From JBAXGE01 sp044344145 (GTDB lineage Bacteria > Planctomycetota > Phycisphaerae > WQYP01), in contig JBIJDM010000001.1 of the NCBI GenBank assembly GCA_044344145.1, forward strand, positions 1 through 52,125: DNA of 52,125 nucleotides, read 5' to 3'. The translations under genes and the position numbers were made by a program. The stretch's first letter is position 1. Each line of letters starts with the position of its first letter. The notes beneath the pieces are model-generated. The model made no database searches and was not told where the DNA came from. It saw only the letters and a program-made list of their open reading frames with translations. Below, in pieces: positions 1 through 9,019 of the stretch.

Positions 1-1403
1 AGAATCGCGAGGGCTTCCTGACGCCCCTTCCATTCCTTGCCGCTGCGCAGCAGATATTTCTCGGTCACCATCTCCAGAATCGGGCCAACATTCTGCGACA
101 TACCGCCATGCACCAGCACCAGCGAGTCTTCCAGCGCCTGCCGCGCTGCGGGCGATACTTCCTCATCGGTCAGAATATGATGGTTGGGCAGCAGCCGCCC
201 CTGACTGATGCCATATTCGGGATCAGTGGGCCCGGCCACCGCGCCGGTGATGAGTTTCATGCCCGGCCAGATACCGCCGGAGTCCTGCCAGCCGCCGCCG
301 GAACCGCCCAGCCATTCGCCCAGAATCGCGCGGGCCGCGACGGTGCGGCGATCGGGTTCGTTAAGCGGTCCGGTAAAGGCCTGCGTCTGGCCGGTGGCGC
401 GCATACACGCCGAAATCATCGCGCCCAGCAGATTGGTCGAGACCGCTAAACGCGATCCTTTGGGAATATTGTTGACATTGCTGACCAGTTCCAGCCCAAG
501 CCCCGGCCCGACCATGCGGGTCAGCAGGTCCTGCAAACTCGCCCCCGAGCCTTCCATGCCCGGTGGTACCAGCCCGGCGGCAATCACCGCGGCCTTCAGC
601 AGTGACAGATAATCACGCGCAAAGTCGAACATCTCGACCAGATCGCGCACGTCGGCGCGGGCGCCCAAGTCCACACTCACCAGCCGGATGACCGGCTCGT
701 CAATCACGCGCAGATACGCTTCCACCGGGGGCTTGGGCGACTTGTCGCGGCCATGCACCGCCAGATCAATCGAGACATTCAGCACCCGCGCACCCTGAGG
801 ATAATCCATCCCCAGAAAGAAAATATCGCTCCAGGCGCAATGTGACAAATCCATGCGCACGGCCGTGGACTCGGCCAGAATCGGATACGTGCCGCTCTGG
901 GCACTGCGGTGTAACATTTCGGGGCGAATCCGCAGCGGTTGATCGTGGGGATGGCCGATGCGGAACATCCATTGATTGCCGCGCACACTGCGCACCGACC
1001 GGCGCACTTGGGATGCCAACGTCTGGAAACTGACATCGTGATACGCCGCAGCCAAGGCGCTGAAAATCCCATCCGTAGCGCCGCTGGTTTGCAGCGTGGC
1101 CCGGAAGGTATCAATCGCTTCTTCAAAACGCCGGTTGAGCAGATGCTCGAAACCCTCATAACTGATCAGCCCCGGCGTGGTGGTCGTTAGCGCGGTCGGC
1201 AGGTGATAACGATACAACGCATGCAGAAAAAACATCGCGCGGACACGCTGATACAGGTTGGTTTCCTGCCGGCGGTAGGTATCCAGTTCATCCGCCCAGC
1301 GCAGCAGCACGTCCACCGGCTGACCGGCCACGGCCACTTCCACAGCCCGGTGCCGCAAGGCGGAATCCTGCGCCCGCAAAATATCCAAAAGAGGGTTGCT
1401 CAT
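1..1403 (-). CDS. Fucokinase-like GHMP protein, 3' end beyond window
   Basis: The frame is open from an ATG at 1403 to the left edge (467 codons visible), so the C-terminus is missing. Residues ~1-290 are not recognised. From ~residue 300 the protein resembles the GHMP kinase part of L-fucokinase and heptose kinases: IPKGSRLAVSTNLLGA aligns with the usual ATP-loop pattern PxGSGLGTSSIL, and GGSGGGWQDSGG (~residue 365) matches the GGGWQDQxGG motif of that family. The expected role is phosphorylating a sugar at C1. The ATP loop is degenerate (GLGTSS reads RLAVST), so activity is uncertain. The start lies 14 nt after the stop of the nucleotidyltransferase gene, so the two are probably one operon, recalling fused kinase/pyrophosphorylase enzymes. 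Confidence 0.75.
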   Translation of the reverse strand, partial: MSNPLLDILRAQDSALRHRAVEVAVAGQPVDVLLRWADELDTYRRQETNLYQRVRAMFFLHALYRYHLPTALTTTTPGLISYEGFEHLLNRRFEEAIDTFRATLQTSGATDGIFSALAAAYHDVSFQTLASQVRRSVRSVRGNQWMFRIGHPHDQPLRIRPEMLHRSAQSGTYPILAESTAVRMDLSHCAWSDIFFLGMDYPQGARVLNVSIDLAVHGRDKSPKPPVEAYLRVIDEPVIRLVSVDLGARADVRDLVEMFDFARDYLSLLKAAVIAAGLVPPGMEGSGASLQDLLTRMVGPGLGLELVSNVNNIPKGSRLAVSTNLLGAMISACMRATGQTQAFTGPLNEPDRRTVAARAILGEWLGGSGGGWQDSGGIWPGMKLITGAVAGPTDPEYGISQGRLLPNHHILTDEEVSPAARQALEDSLVLVHGGMSQNVGPILEMVTEKYLLRSGKEWKGRQEALAI

Positions 1404-1417
1404 GTTGCGCGATCCCG

Positions 1418-2266
1418 TTAGTTGCCCAGGCCCTGCTGCCGCAGTGCCAACTGCTCGACCAGCATGGCCAATACTTCATCGCGATTCTCACCCGCCAGCG
1501 CCAGGGCCAACTGCGTCTGCAGCAGCCCGTATCGCGTACCCAGATCATACCGGGTGCCGCGCATCTGCAGGGCCACATAACGTTCACGCCCGATCAATTC
1601 CCGCAGCGCCGCGGCCAGCGGGACGCGTGTGCCCCCCTCCACCAGCCGGGCCAGAATGTCCATCACTGCCGGGGTGAGGACATGCATCCCGAAGAAACAC
1701 AAATAATGCCCCGCCCGCAGTCCGGGAATCAGCAATTGCTGTTCGGCCTGAGTAGGCGTGGGTTTTTCAATCAATTCTTCCACTTCGTACAAATCCTCGG
1801 TCTGGGCGACCCGCCGCCCCCCCACCACGCCGTAATACGGCAGCATGGTTTCGCGCGTGGCCTGCACCGCCGAGACGCTGCAACGCAATTCCTGCGCCCG
1901 CGCCACCAATTGCGCCGCACAGCGCTGCGTGGTGCCACTGAGCCATACATGATCGCCCACCAGATGCAGAAAACTCTCCCCCGCCACAAAATCCCGGGCA
2001 CATAACAGCGCCTGGCCATAACCCAGCGGCTGCGTCTGCTCCAGCAAGGTCATCCGCCCGGCCAAATCCCCGGCCGCCTTGGTATAGGCGTCCGCATCGC
2101 TGGGGGCATGGATCACCGCGATGCCTTCAATACCCGCCGCCAATGCCTCTTCCAACAGCAACCGCAGGGCGGTTTTTTCCTGTCCATCCCGGTCCACCAG
2201 AGTATGTAAAGGGAGGGATCGCTGGCCGCGACTGGCCGCCGTAATGACCGCTTTGGTTACGCGCAT
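1418..2266 (-). CDS. GalU-like sugar-1-phosphate nucleotidyltransferase, divergent
   Basis: 282 aa, close to the usual GalU length. Family marks are KAVITAASRGQRSLP at the N-terminus (usual AAGxGTRxLP), QPLGYGQALLCA (usual QPLGLGHAVLCA), LIEKPTP, and MRGTRYDLGTRYG near the C-terminus (usual YDxGxxxGY). Such enzymes make NDP-sugars from NTP and sugar-1-phosphate in the cytoplasm. The signature glycine is Ser and the PKEMLP lysine segment is not visible, so substrate and activity are open. AGGTG lies a few bases before the ATG. It precedes the GHMP kinase-like gene by 14 nt, suggesting a salvage-type pair: kinase, then pyrophosphorylase. Confidence 0.75.
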   Translation of the reverse strand: MRVTKAVITAASRGQRSLPLHTLVDRDGQEKTALRLLLEEALAAGIEGIAVIHAPSDADAYTKAAGDLAGRMTLLEQTQPLGYGQALLCARDFVAGESFLHLVGDHVWLSGTTQRCAAQLVARAQELRCSVSAVQATRETMLPYYGVVGGRRVAQTEDLYEVEELIEKPTPTQAEQQLLIPGLRAGHYLCFFGMHVLTPAVMDILARLVEGGTRVPLAAALRELIGRERYVALQMRGTRYDLGTRYGLLQTQLALALAGENRDEVLAMLVEQLALRQQGLGN

Positions 2267-2347
2267 GTTTCACCTGTGCAAATTGGTTGTCCGAGCCATG
2301 CTGGTACACACCCATAGGATAGGCTAAACGTTCATATTGAGCAATAT

Positions 2348-2381
2348 AAAAAACCCGCGCGGCCCGTTATGACGGGGCGGG
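2348..2381 (-). terminator. Rho-independent terminator of the SRPBCC gene
   Basis: On the minus strand an outer 5-bp stem (CCCGC/GCGGG) and an inner 5-bp stem (CCCGT/ACGGG, loop CATA), separated by a 4-nt bulge, are followed by six Ts. The hairpin overlaps the last codons of the gene. Confidence 0.7.
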
Positions 2382-2894
2382 GGTTTCATCCACCCGTCGG
2401 ATCAGCACCGGATCCGTCATACACGCTTCGTCCGCCCGCTCCCCGAGAATAATTTCGGCGATTTTGAGCTGTCGGTATTCAAAAATATATTGCAGTTGCC
2501 GGGCCACCATCAGCCCATGCACCGCCTGCCCTAATACCCCCCAGGGCATGCGATAATCCACACAGTCCCCCACCAGCGTTCCCCCGACCGAATCGGTAAA
2601 CTTGTGCCGATGCCACCAGGACGCATACGGCCCGTGTATTTGCGTGTCTTCAAACTCCACCGGCGGATTGTACCGGGCAATCCGGGAACGCCATTTCATC
2701 GGCATCCCCAGCCACCGCATCGTGTAATCCAGCTCGCAGCCGGAACGCAACGTAATCGGCGCGGGGGTGGTAATCGTAAACCGCAACCACGGCGGGGTAA
2801 TCCGGCGCAGATTGTGGGCATCGGCAAAGAACGCAAACGCCTCAGCGCGTTCCAACGGCAACCACATCTCACAACTTAACCGATACAACGCCAT
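2367..2894 (-). CDS. SRPBCC-fold ligand-binding protein
   Basis: 175 aa from the ATG at 2894, chosen because AAGGAA lies 6 nt upstream; an in-frame extension to 2939 has no such site. The protein fits the cyclase/dehydrase-like SRPBCC family: F-A-F-F-A-D-A-x-N-L-x-x-I-T-P-P-W-L near the N-terminus, then GPYASWWHRHKF and DCVDYRMPWGVLG. Members are small cytoplasmic alpha/beta barrels with a hydrophobic pocket, and most lack a known ligand. It is a single gene with its own terminator. Function is not predictable. Confidence 0.8.
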   Translation of the reverse strand: MALYRLSCEMWLPLERAEAFAFFADAHNLRRITPPWLRFTITTPAPITLRSGCELDYTMRWLGMPMKWRSRIARYNPPVEFEDTQIHGPYASWWHRHKFTDSVGGTLVGDCVDYRMPWGVLGQAVHGLMVARQLQYIFEYRQLKIAEIILGERADEACMTDPVLIRRVDETPAPS

Positions 2895-2992
2895 GGATGA
2901 TTCCTTACGCAAACACAGATAGTATATCCAGAAATGCACCGGGGGTTAGGTTTGGCCCCAACCCCAGTTCTTTCAACGGAATTGGGCTGGTT

Positions 2993-3544
2993 TTATTTCA
3001 AACCCGCCGTCTGGTGCCAACTGGCCAACGCCGCATCCGCCTGCCGTTCGATCCCATCGCGCCCTTCCAGGGTAATCAGCTTGCCCTGTGCGTCCACAAT
3101 CACCAATGCGGGGATGCCCTCTACCTGATAATGGTTGGCCAGCTTGCGTGTCAGTTCCATGTCATACGGCACCGTCGCCCATTTCATCCCGGTCTCTTCC
3201 ATGTAATCCGACTTGGCTTTTTCGTCTTTGTCAAAACTCACGAATACCACCTCAAAATTATCACTGTTAGCATCCCGGAACGCCACCAGTTTGGGCGTAA
3301 AGGTCCGGCACGGCGGGCACCAATGCGCGGAAAAATACAGTCCCACTACCTTGCCTTTAAGATGTGAAGCACTCACTGGCCGACCGGCAGAATCGATCAT
3401 TTGCTTGGAAAATACCTTCAGCAGATCAGCATCAACGCTGCCGGTGCTGGGCGCAAACCAACTGCCACCCTTATTCTTGCTGGCGTAGATGTAGTACCCG
3501 CCCCCCAGCACCACCAGCAATAACAACACATAACTCCACCGCAT
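2993..3544 (-). CDS. Membrane-anchored thioredoxin-like protein (TlpA/nucleoredoxin type)
   Basis: 183 aa. An N-terminal membrane segment (residues ~4-20) is followed by a thioredoxin fold facing the periplasm. WCPPC is at residues 75-79 and the cis-Pro loop (GIPALVI) near residue 145. The spacing and the phrase VVFVSFDKDE are typical of nucleoredoxin/tryparedoxin-like proteins. Expected role: thiol-disulfide exchange outside the cytoplasm, possibly in cytochrome c or envelope protein maturation. AAGGAG lies 6 nt before the ATG. It is transcribed away from the epimerase gene at 3662. Confidence 0.88.
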   Translation of the reverse strand: MRWSYVLLLLVVLGGGYYIYASKNKGGSWFAPSTGSVDADLLKVFSKQMIDSAGRPVSASHLKGKVVGLYFSAHWCPPCRTFTPKLVAFRDANSDNFEVVFVSFDKDEKAKSDYMEETGMKWATVPYDMELTRKLANHYQVEGIPALVIVDAQGKLITLEGRDGIERQADAALASWHQTAGLK

Positions 3545-3661
3545 GGTTAACTCCTTAACCGGGCGACAATTAACACATCCACACAGACGATCTTATGGCG
3601 CCAGGTGGTAGCAATGCAAACCGTGCGGTAAACTGTGCGGTTTTATTGGAGTTAATTGCCC

Positions 3662-4528
3662 ATGGCCGCCCTGCAACCCACGCGTGACCAATCTGGTCTG
3701 GATAAACTCGTCATTGCCAATACCGCCTGCACCGGCGAAATTTACCTCCAAGGCGGACATGTCACCCGCTGGCAACCCACCGGCGCCAAGCCCGTGCTGT
3801 TTATGTCCGAAAAGAGCTGGTTTGCCGCCGATAAGCCCATCCGTGGCGGGGTGCCCCTGTGTCTGCCGTGGTTTGGCCCGCGCGGCAACGCCCCCGCCAG
3901 CGCCACCCCGAGTCCGGCGCACGGTTTTGTGCGCCTGCGCCCCTGGCGGGTCTGTGCCGCCCGGCCGGAGGCCGATGCCCATGAAGTCGTGCTGGAAACC
4001 ACCCACAACGGCCAAAGCTATGACTGGCCCCAAGCCTTCAGCGTGCACCATGCCCTGCACATAGGCAAGCAATTGGATATGATCCTGACCGTCACCAACA
4101 CCGGCGCGACCCCCATGACCTTCGAAGCGGCCCAACACACCTATTTCGCCGTCTCCGATGTGCGCCAGGTCACCGTGGACGGTCTGGATGGCACCGATTA
4201 TCTGGATAAGGTGGACGGTGCCAAACGCAAAACCCAGTCCGGCCCCATCACCATCACCGGCGAAACCGACCGTATCTATCTCGACACCACCGGCGACCTG
4301 ATCATCGTGGACCCCCTCTGGCAGCGCCGCATCCGCGTGCACAAAGAAAACAGCCGCAACACCGTGGTCTGGAACCCGTGGATTGACAAGGCCAAAGCCA
4401 TGCCGGACTTCGGCGACGAAGAATGGCCGGGCATGATCTGCGTGGAAACGTGCAACGTGAAAGATGACGCGGTAACCCTGGTCCCGGGCGAAAGCCATGT
4501 AATGGCGACGACGATTACGGTGGAATAA
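3662..4528 (+). CDS. D-hexose-6-phosphate epimerase (YeaD family)
   Basis: 288 aa from the ATG at 3662. GGAG ends 10 nt upstream; a TTG at 3656 would be only 4 nt from it. The fold is galactose-mutarotase-like. Diagnostic segments are IRGGVPLCLPWFGPRG, HGFVRLRPW (catalytic-site His region), EAAQHTYF, DYLDKVDG and MICVETCN (base Glu). The family interconverts alpha and beta anomers of glucose-6-phosphate and related sugars in the cytoplasm. It is a single gene, divergent from the thioredoxin-like gene, and fits the many carbohydrate genes nearby. Confidence 0.9.
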   Translation: MAALQPTRDQSGLDKLVIANTACTGEIYLQGGHVTRWQPTGAKPVLFMSEKSWFAADKPIRGGVPLCLPWFGPRGNAPASATPSPAHGFVRLRPWRVCAARPEADAHEVVLETTHNGQSYDWPQAFSVHHALHIGKQLDMILTVTNTGATPMTFEAAQHTYFAVSDVRQVTVDGLDGTDYLDKVDGAKRKTQSGPITITGETDRIYLDTTGDLIIVDPLWQRRIRVHKENSRNTVVWNPWIDKAKAMPDFGDEEWPGMICVETCNVKDDAVTLVPGESHVMATTITVE

Positions 4529-4569
4529 GGGTTCCGTCAGCAGCGTGTGGCCGTCAATCGCCGACTTTA

Positions 4570-5283
4570 TCACTCTGACATCAATCGCGGTACCGGTGTA
4601 ATGATAATTTGATGGCGGGTGACAATGATCGCATCCACATACTGGTGCATGCCATATGGCCCCTGATAGAGCTGATGCCTTTTCGCAAATTCTTCCCCGG
4701 TACCATCCCAATCAGTTCCACCTTCCAGATTTAGATACTTGAATGCACGATCCGGGTCTACACCAGCTAGTCGAATCCATGATGCGTCGTAAAAAAGAGA
4801 ATCTCTTATTTGCCCAATCAAGTAATTGCGAAGCCGTCGATCTTGGCTCTCAGGAAACAGTGCCCAGAACGCTTCGTAAGTCATGTCAGTATCTTTGGCG
4901 TAAGGTGGGATAAACACCAAGTCACGTCCCGTTAATTCTTTGACTACCAAACCAAATTTTTTGTTTCGGTTTTGTTCCGTTACTGGCGGTAATTGACATT
5001 GCATCAATTCCAGAATCTCCGCCTGCGTACAGAAGGACATCTCCGTCGGCCGTAAACCTCCGGTACCCCAATCCGGTGCACATGGGTATACAATGGGGAT
5101 GTTGGCCATATAAAAATCCCCCACTTTGAATGGTTGTGTGGAACTGGTAGCGATCAGGCTTGGCGCCGTTTCGGCCATTTTCTCCGGTACAGACGCATGC
5201 GGAGACCGGCAGGCGTACATATACCAAGCACCATTCGTAGCCAATAGCAAAACCACCAGAAGCAAATAAAACCAACGTTTCAT
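4570..5283 (-). CDS. Unrecognised exported or membrane-anchored protein
   Basis: 237 aa from the ATG at 5283, which has GGGAG 7 nt upstream and starts a typical signal/anchor (MKRWFYLLLVVLLLATNGAW). The in-frame extension to 5391 lacks a ribosome site and would bury that signal. The mature part has no motif I recognise; it is rich in aromatic and acidic residues (EAFWALFPESQD, YDASWIRLAGVDPDRAF). Codon use looks more AT-rich than in the flanking genes, as in the neighbour at 5388, so both may be recent acquisitions. The two genes lie in the same orientation about 105 nt apart. Confidence 0.65.
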   Translation of the reverse strand: MKRWFYLLLVVLLLATNGAWYMYACRSPHASVPEKMAETAPSLIATSSTQPFKVGDFYMANIPIVYPCAPDWGTGGLRPTEMSFCTQAEILELMQCQLPPVTEQNRNKKFGLVVKELTGRDLVFIPPYAKDTDMTYEAFWALFPESQDRRLRNYLIGQIRDSLFYDASWIRLAGVDPDRAFKYLNLEGGTDWDGTGEEFAKRHQLYQGPYGMHQYVDAIIVTRHQIIITPVPRLMSE

Positions 5284-5387
5284 GGTGAGACTCCCTATGC
5301 AGCATAACAAGCGTAACGATGAGAACTCATGGCGCCGGTTTGACCGCTGGCATAATCCGGTCCGGCATTCCGATACATCCCGGCCTG

Positions 5388-5876
5388 TCACTTTTTTTCC
5401 AATACCGCACCAGTACCATCCGCATCCGCAAATCCGATACGCACTTTGTAGCCCGAGGATGAGTTACTCCAATACAGCAACGCCGCCTGATATACACTGC
5501 CAATCCCACCGTTCACATCGGTTGCGGGATCAAATCGCCTCCCCGTAGCGCGATCTCTGCCGTATTCAAACATATCATAATCATCCGCAATACTAATATC
5601 ATACAATATTACTTCCCGCGTAAAACCACCATAGCCCCGCGTATTATACTTCCAGTGTCCCGTTGAGGTAGAAACGACACGACCTCCCGCTGCCGGGGTA
5701 TAACGCAATTCATAGGTGCAATCACCGCTGGCCAATAACTCCAAACGGGCCTCTAAGTGGGCGTATCCTATCGTCTCGTAAACACCCGGGACGTCGGTGG
5801 CGCTGGGCGGGGAGCAGCCCACCAGCCCTGACATACAGAGGAGTGCACATAACAACCATCGCAGCGCATGCTTCAT
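5388..5876 (-). CDS. Unrecognised lipoprotein
   Basis: 162 aa. The N-terminus is a lipoprotein signal with lipobox LVGC (Cys21), so the protein should be lipid-anchored in the envelope. The body (PGVYETIGYAHLEARLELL, GHWKY) resembles small lipocalin/META-like beta-barrel lipoproteins that respond to their substrate fold, but I cannot assign a family. It shares the AT-richer composition of the downstream exported protein and may be co-transcribed with it. Confidence 0.65.
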   Translation of the reverse strand: MKHALRWLLCALLCMSGLVGCSPPSATDVPGVYETIGYAHLEARLELLASGDCTYELRYTPAAGGRVVSTSTGHWKYNTRGYGGFTREVILYDISIADDYDMFEYGRDRATGRRFDPATDVNGGIGSVYQAALLYWSNSSSGYKVRIGFADADGTGAVLEKK

Positions 5877-6155
5877 TGAATCACCCCAATATTATCCTGC
5901 CCAACTAACCGTGGGGGCAAGGATCGTGCGGACTGTAATTCTTTGGTCATGCGCGTTCCCATCAAGGTGCAGAACCAGAAGCCACGTCTAAGTTCCACGC
6001 AGGCAGTCTATCCGCGGACCGGGGGCGGAGCAAGAAATTTGGCTGAATATGCCCGGACGCAACAAGGTGGTCATATCGGCTTAAGATGGTGCTAGTTAGC
6101 CTGAAAAACCCCGGTATTCACCGCACAAATAACCCCGAAAAATAGTCCGTTTCCC
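5877..6155. other. Intergenic region, nothing recognised
   Basis: Between two divergently oriented genes. I see no convincing coding frame, tRNA, terminator or repeat here. The promoter for the rightward gene follows at 6156. Confidence 0.5.
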
Positions 6156-6184
6156 TTGACACCCCGGCCCGTTACCCCGATGAT
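6156..6184 (+). promoter_or_regulatory. Sigma-70-like promoter for the MFS operon
   Basis: Perfect -35 TTGACA (6156-6161), a 17-nt spacer and -10 GATGAT (6179-6184, 4 of 6). Transcription would start near 6191, about 80 nt before the ATG. Confidence 0.5.
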
Positions 6185-6271
6185 TATCCCCCATACGGAG
6201 CAGGTGTACTGCGGCACGTCGTATGACGCGCAAATGTTTCTGTGGCAAGCTCTTCTGGATGTATCGGTACC

Positions 6272-9019
6272 ATGATCATCACGAGCAAAAGTCGTATTAC
6301 GTTTATGTGGATTGTCTTGGCGATTCTGCCCTGGGTGGCAGTAATCTTCAAGGACAAGGTCATGGGCATTGCCTTCACCTTCTCCATGCGGAAGTTCATC
6401 GAGAACCCCGCCGCCCTGACGTTTCTCCTCACCATACCGGCGTACGTATCCTGGATTATCCCGCCGGTGGTCAACTTCGTTGCGGACCGCATCTGGACCC
6501 GCTGGGGACGGCGCAAGCCCTTCATCGTGGTCTCGTGGATCGGGACCATCACCTGCATCACCTTTATGCCTCTGGCCCCCAGTTTCGGCTGGCTGCTGGC
6601 GGCCTACATCGCCTTCAGTATCTTCAACGACATGGGCGGTCCGGTCGAAAGCCTGAAGATGGAAATCGTCCCCCCGGCCCAGCGCGGCACCAGTCAGGCC
6701 GTCTTTTCCTGGGTAGCCCAGGTCGCGGTGCTGGTGTTCTGGGTGGTGGCCATCGGCCGTTTCAACGAAATGACCAGCATGTTCGGCATCCCCATCTCCG
6801 GCGAGCAGGGGCTGTTTTGGACCGTCTCTCTGGGTATGCTGGTGATGTTGCTGTTCTTGACGTTGGGCATCAAAGAAACCAACCCCCACTCCGCGCTGCT
6901 GGGCCAAAAGTTCAGTTTCCGCAATGTGTTCGGAGGCCTGTTCAGTAATCATCTCTGGCCGGTCTACATTCTGGTCTTCTCGGTGGGGATTTTGGGCACC
7001 GGCCTGGGAGCCTTTAATCTGCTGCTGACCACCGAACAATGGGGTTATACCAATCAGGAAATGGGCACCAATATCATGGTCGGTGGGATCATCAACCTGA
7101 TGCTGATCCCGCTGCTGGGTATGCTGGCCAACAAGGTTGGCCGGGGCAAGGTGTATGTCAGTCTGGTCATGATCGGTATTGTGCTGAACTTCACGATGTA
7201 TCTGTATTACAACTTCATCCTGTATGACGCCCGGCCGACTCTGATCGAAATGATTGTTTTTGGGGAAATGATGTCCGTTACCGGGATTCTCACCGGCATG
7301 GCCTTGACCCCCTTCCAATATGATTTCATCCCGCGTAATGAACTGGGCACCTTTGCCGCCGGTTCCAGTCTGGTCAATCGCGTGACCGGGATTGTCACCG
7401 CCAATTTGATGGGCTTGTTTGTCTGGGGTTATGCTTCGCTGTTTCTGGGGCCAGCGGGTGAAATGGTGCGGGTAACGCTCCATGAAGACACACCCCAAGC
7501 TCAGGTACGTAGCGCCGTCAGTCAGGCCCGTTGGCATAATCCCGAGACGCTGGAACCGCTGACCGACCCCAAAATCACCGCCCGTCCCTGGTATGCCACC
7601 GGCGCGGTGCTGACGCATGGGCACGGATATGAAATCCGCCTCCGTAACGACTTCAGCGCCGCCATCCGCACCCAGCGTGATCGCTTGGAAGAAAAACGGG
7701 GCGAATACCGCGCCCGCCGGGGTTACTTTACCACCCAGCTACGGAGCCTGTCGGGCCAAAGTACTAATGTCACCACCACGGCCCCCGCCAGTGCCGAGAG
7801 CTTTGCGCATGTGGGGGTCACGACCATCCCCGGCAATGAAAACGCGATCCGGGTGATCATGCTGCTGGAACCGGGTGCCACCACCACCCAAGCGGCAACC
7901 GGGCCCACTACCGCACCCGCCACAGCGCCAACCACCGCCGCCACTACCGCACCCACGACGGCCTTGTTGGCGACGGAAGTGGTAAACAGCAACAACGTAC
8001 AGGCCTTTGCCGACAAAGTTATCGCGCAAAGCAAAATTGCCAGTGATAATATCAAACGGGCAGGGCAGGGAAGTCCGCAGAGCAAAATCGCCAGCGTAAC
8101 GACCAGTCTGGACGCCGAACGAGCCGGTGAAGAAGTGTTGAGCGCGGGGATCAAGCAACTGGATGACGCGCTGGAAGCCCGGGCGAAGGAATTCCGCGAT
8201 CAGATTCAAAAGAATCTGGCCCCGCTGATCATGCCGGACGGGGAGCAAGTCCTGAACTCCGGGCTGCAGCCGGCGGTCCTGGCCATGTTCCCACTCAAAG
8301 TCCGGCCGGAATCCGACAGTGTCGAAAAGACGCTGGACCGGATGCGCCGCGCCGACCCGGCCATCATTGATATGCGGGTGGTTGTCAACGGCGAACAAGT
8401 ACAACTGGCGATCAGCCGCAATCTGAGCGGAACCGAGTTGGCCGCCAGCGCTGCCCAGATAAGTACCAGCCTGCAGGCCCACGCCCTGAAAGGATTGCAG
8501 CAAGCCATGAACTGGCCGCCGGCCCTGCCCACCGTGCAGGCCGCCCAGGCTTTGGAAATGGACTTGCGGATTCTGGAAGATCCGTTGGATCGTCATCCCT
8601 CACCCATCAGCCGGGTGGTGAATGCGATCACCGGGGTCTTTACCGATCCACCGGCCCCTGAACAACGGCTGAACGCGCTGGCCCGTAATTTGCGTCGCAC
8701 TCAGGCGGACGTCAAAATCAAAACTCCTCCCGAGGCCGTCCAAACACGTTTGAACAAATTACTGGATACCCCCACGGCTCAAGCCGCGGCCACGCTGTAT
8801 GCCAAAACCATGACTGCCGCCAAGGAACAGCGCATCACCATCGCCCATCCGGTGGTGGAGGCCAGTTATGCCAAACAGCAGTACGACTATCTGGCTGGTT
8901 ATGTGGGCATTTTTGTGATGCAGTTAATCGGCCTGGGTATTACTTTTTACTTCCTTGCCATGGTTCGCAAGGGCAAGGTTCGTCGGCGCGGTGCCGAAGA
9001 AGCGGAGGCCATCAAATGA
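6272..9019 (+). CDS. GPH/sucrose-type MFS transporter with a large insert before the last helix
   Basis: 915 aa from the ATG at 6272; a GTG at 6242 is possible and neither has a strong ribosome site. Eleven hydrophobic helices fill residues ~10-390. The loop after helix 2 carries DRIWTRWGRRKPF, like the RxGRRxPF motif of glycoside-pentoside-hexuronide and sucrose carriers. After helix 11 comes a hydrophilic stretch of ~475 residues (~396-870) with a charged, probably coiled-coil part and a Thr/Ala/Pro low-complexity run (~536-565). A final helix (~872-898) and a basic tail follow. Standard family members are 400-550 aa. By normal MFS topology the insert would be periplasmic. The stop overlaps the next start (ATGA), so the two proteins are coupled and may form a complex. 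Substrate unknown; sugar transport is inferred. Confidence 0.85.
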   Translation: MIITSKSRITFMWIVLAILPWVAVIFKDKVMGIAFTFSMRKFIENPAALTFLLTIPAYVSWIIPPVVNFVADRIWTRWGRRKPFIVVSWIGTITCITFMPLAPSFGWLLAAYIAFSIFNDMGGPVESLKMEIVPPAQRGTSQAVFSWVAQVAVLVFWVVAIGRFNEMTSMFGIPISGEQGLFWTVSLGMLVMLLFLTLGIKETNPHSALLGQKFSFRNVFGGLFSNHLWPVYILVFSVGILGTGLGAFNLLLTTEQWGYTNQEMGTNIMVGGIINLMLIPLLGMLANKVGRGKVYVSLVMIGIVLNFTMYLYYNFILYDARPTLIEMIVFGEMMSVTGILTGMALTPFQYDFIPRNELGTFAAGSSLVNRVTGIVTANLMGLFVWGYASLFLGPAGEMVRVTLHEDTPQAQVRSAVSQARWHNPETLEPLTDPKITARPWYATGAVLTHGHGYEIRLRNDFSAAIRTQRDRLEEKRGEYRARRGYFTTQLRSLSGQSTNVTTTAPASAESFAHVGVTTIPGNENAIRVIMLLEPGATTTQAATGPTTAPATAPTTAATTAPTTALLATEVVNSNNVQAFADKVIAQSKIASDNIKRAGQGSPQSKIASVTTSLDAERAGEEVLSAGIKQLDDALEARAKEFRDQIQKNLAPLIMPDGEQVLNSGLQPAVLAMFPLKVRPESDSVEKTLDRMRRADPAIIDMRVVVNGEQVQLAISRNLSGTELAASAAQISTSLQAHALKGLQQAMNWPPALPTVQAAQALEMDLRILEDPLDRHPSPISRVVNAITGVFTDPPAPEQRLNALARNLRRTQADVKIKTPPEAVQTRLNKLLDTPTAQAAATLYAKTMTAAKEQRITIAHPVVEASYAKQQYDYLAGYVGIFVMQLIGLGITFYFLAMVRKGKVRRRGAEEAEAIK

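Noticed and set aside
3593..4711. 372-codon frame opposite the hexose-6-phosphate epimerase
   Set aside because: No motifs or ribosome site; the epimerase frame has conserved active-site segments.
6092..7624. 510-codon frame opposite the MFS gene
   Set aside because: His/Gln/Asp-rich mirror frame overlapping a gene with clear membrane helices.
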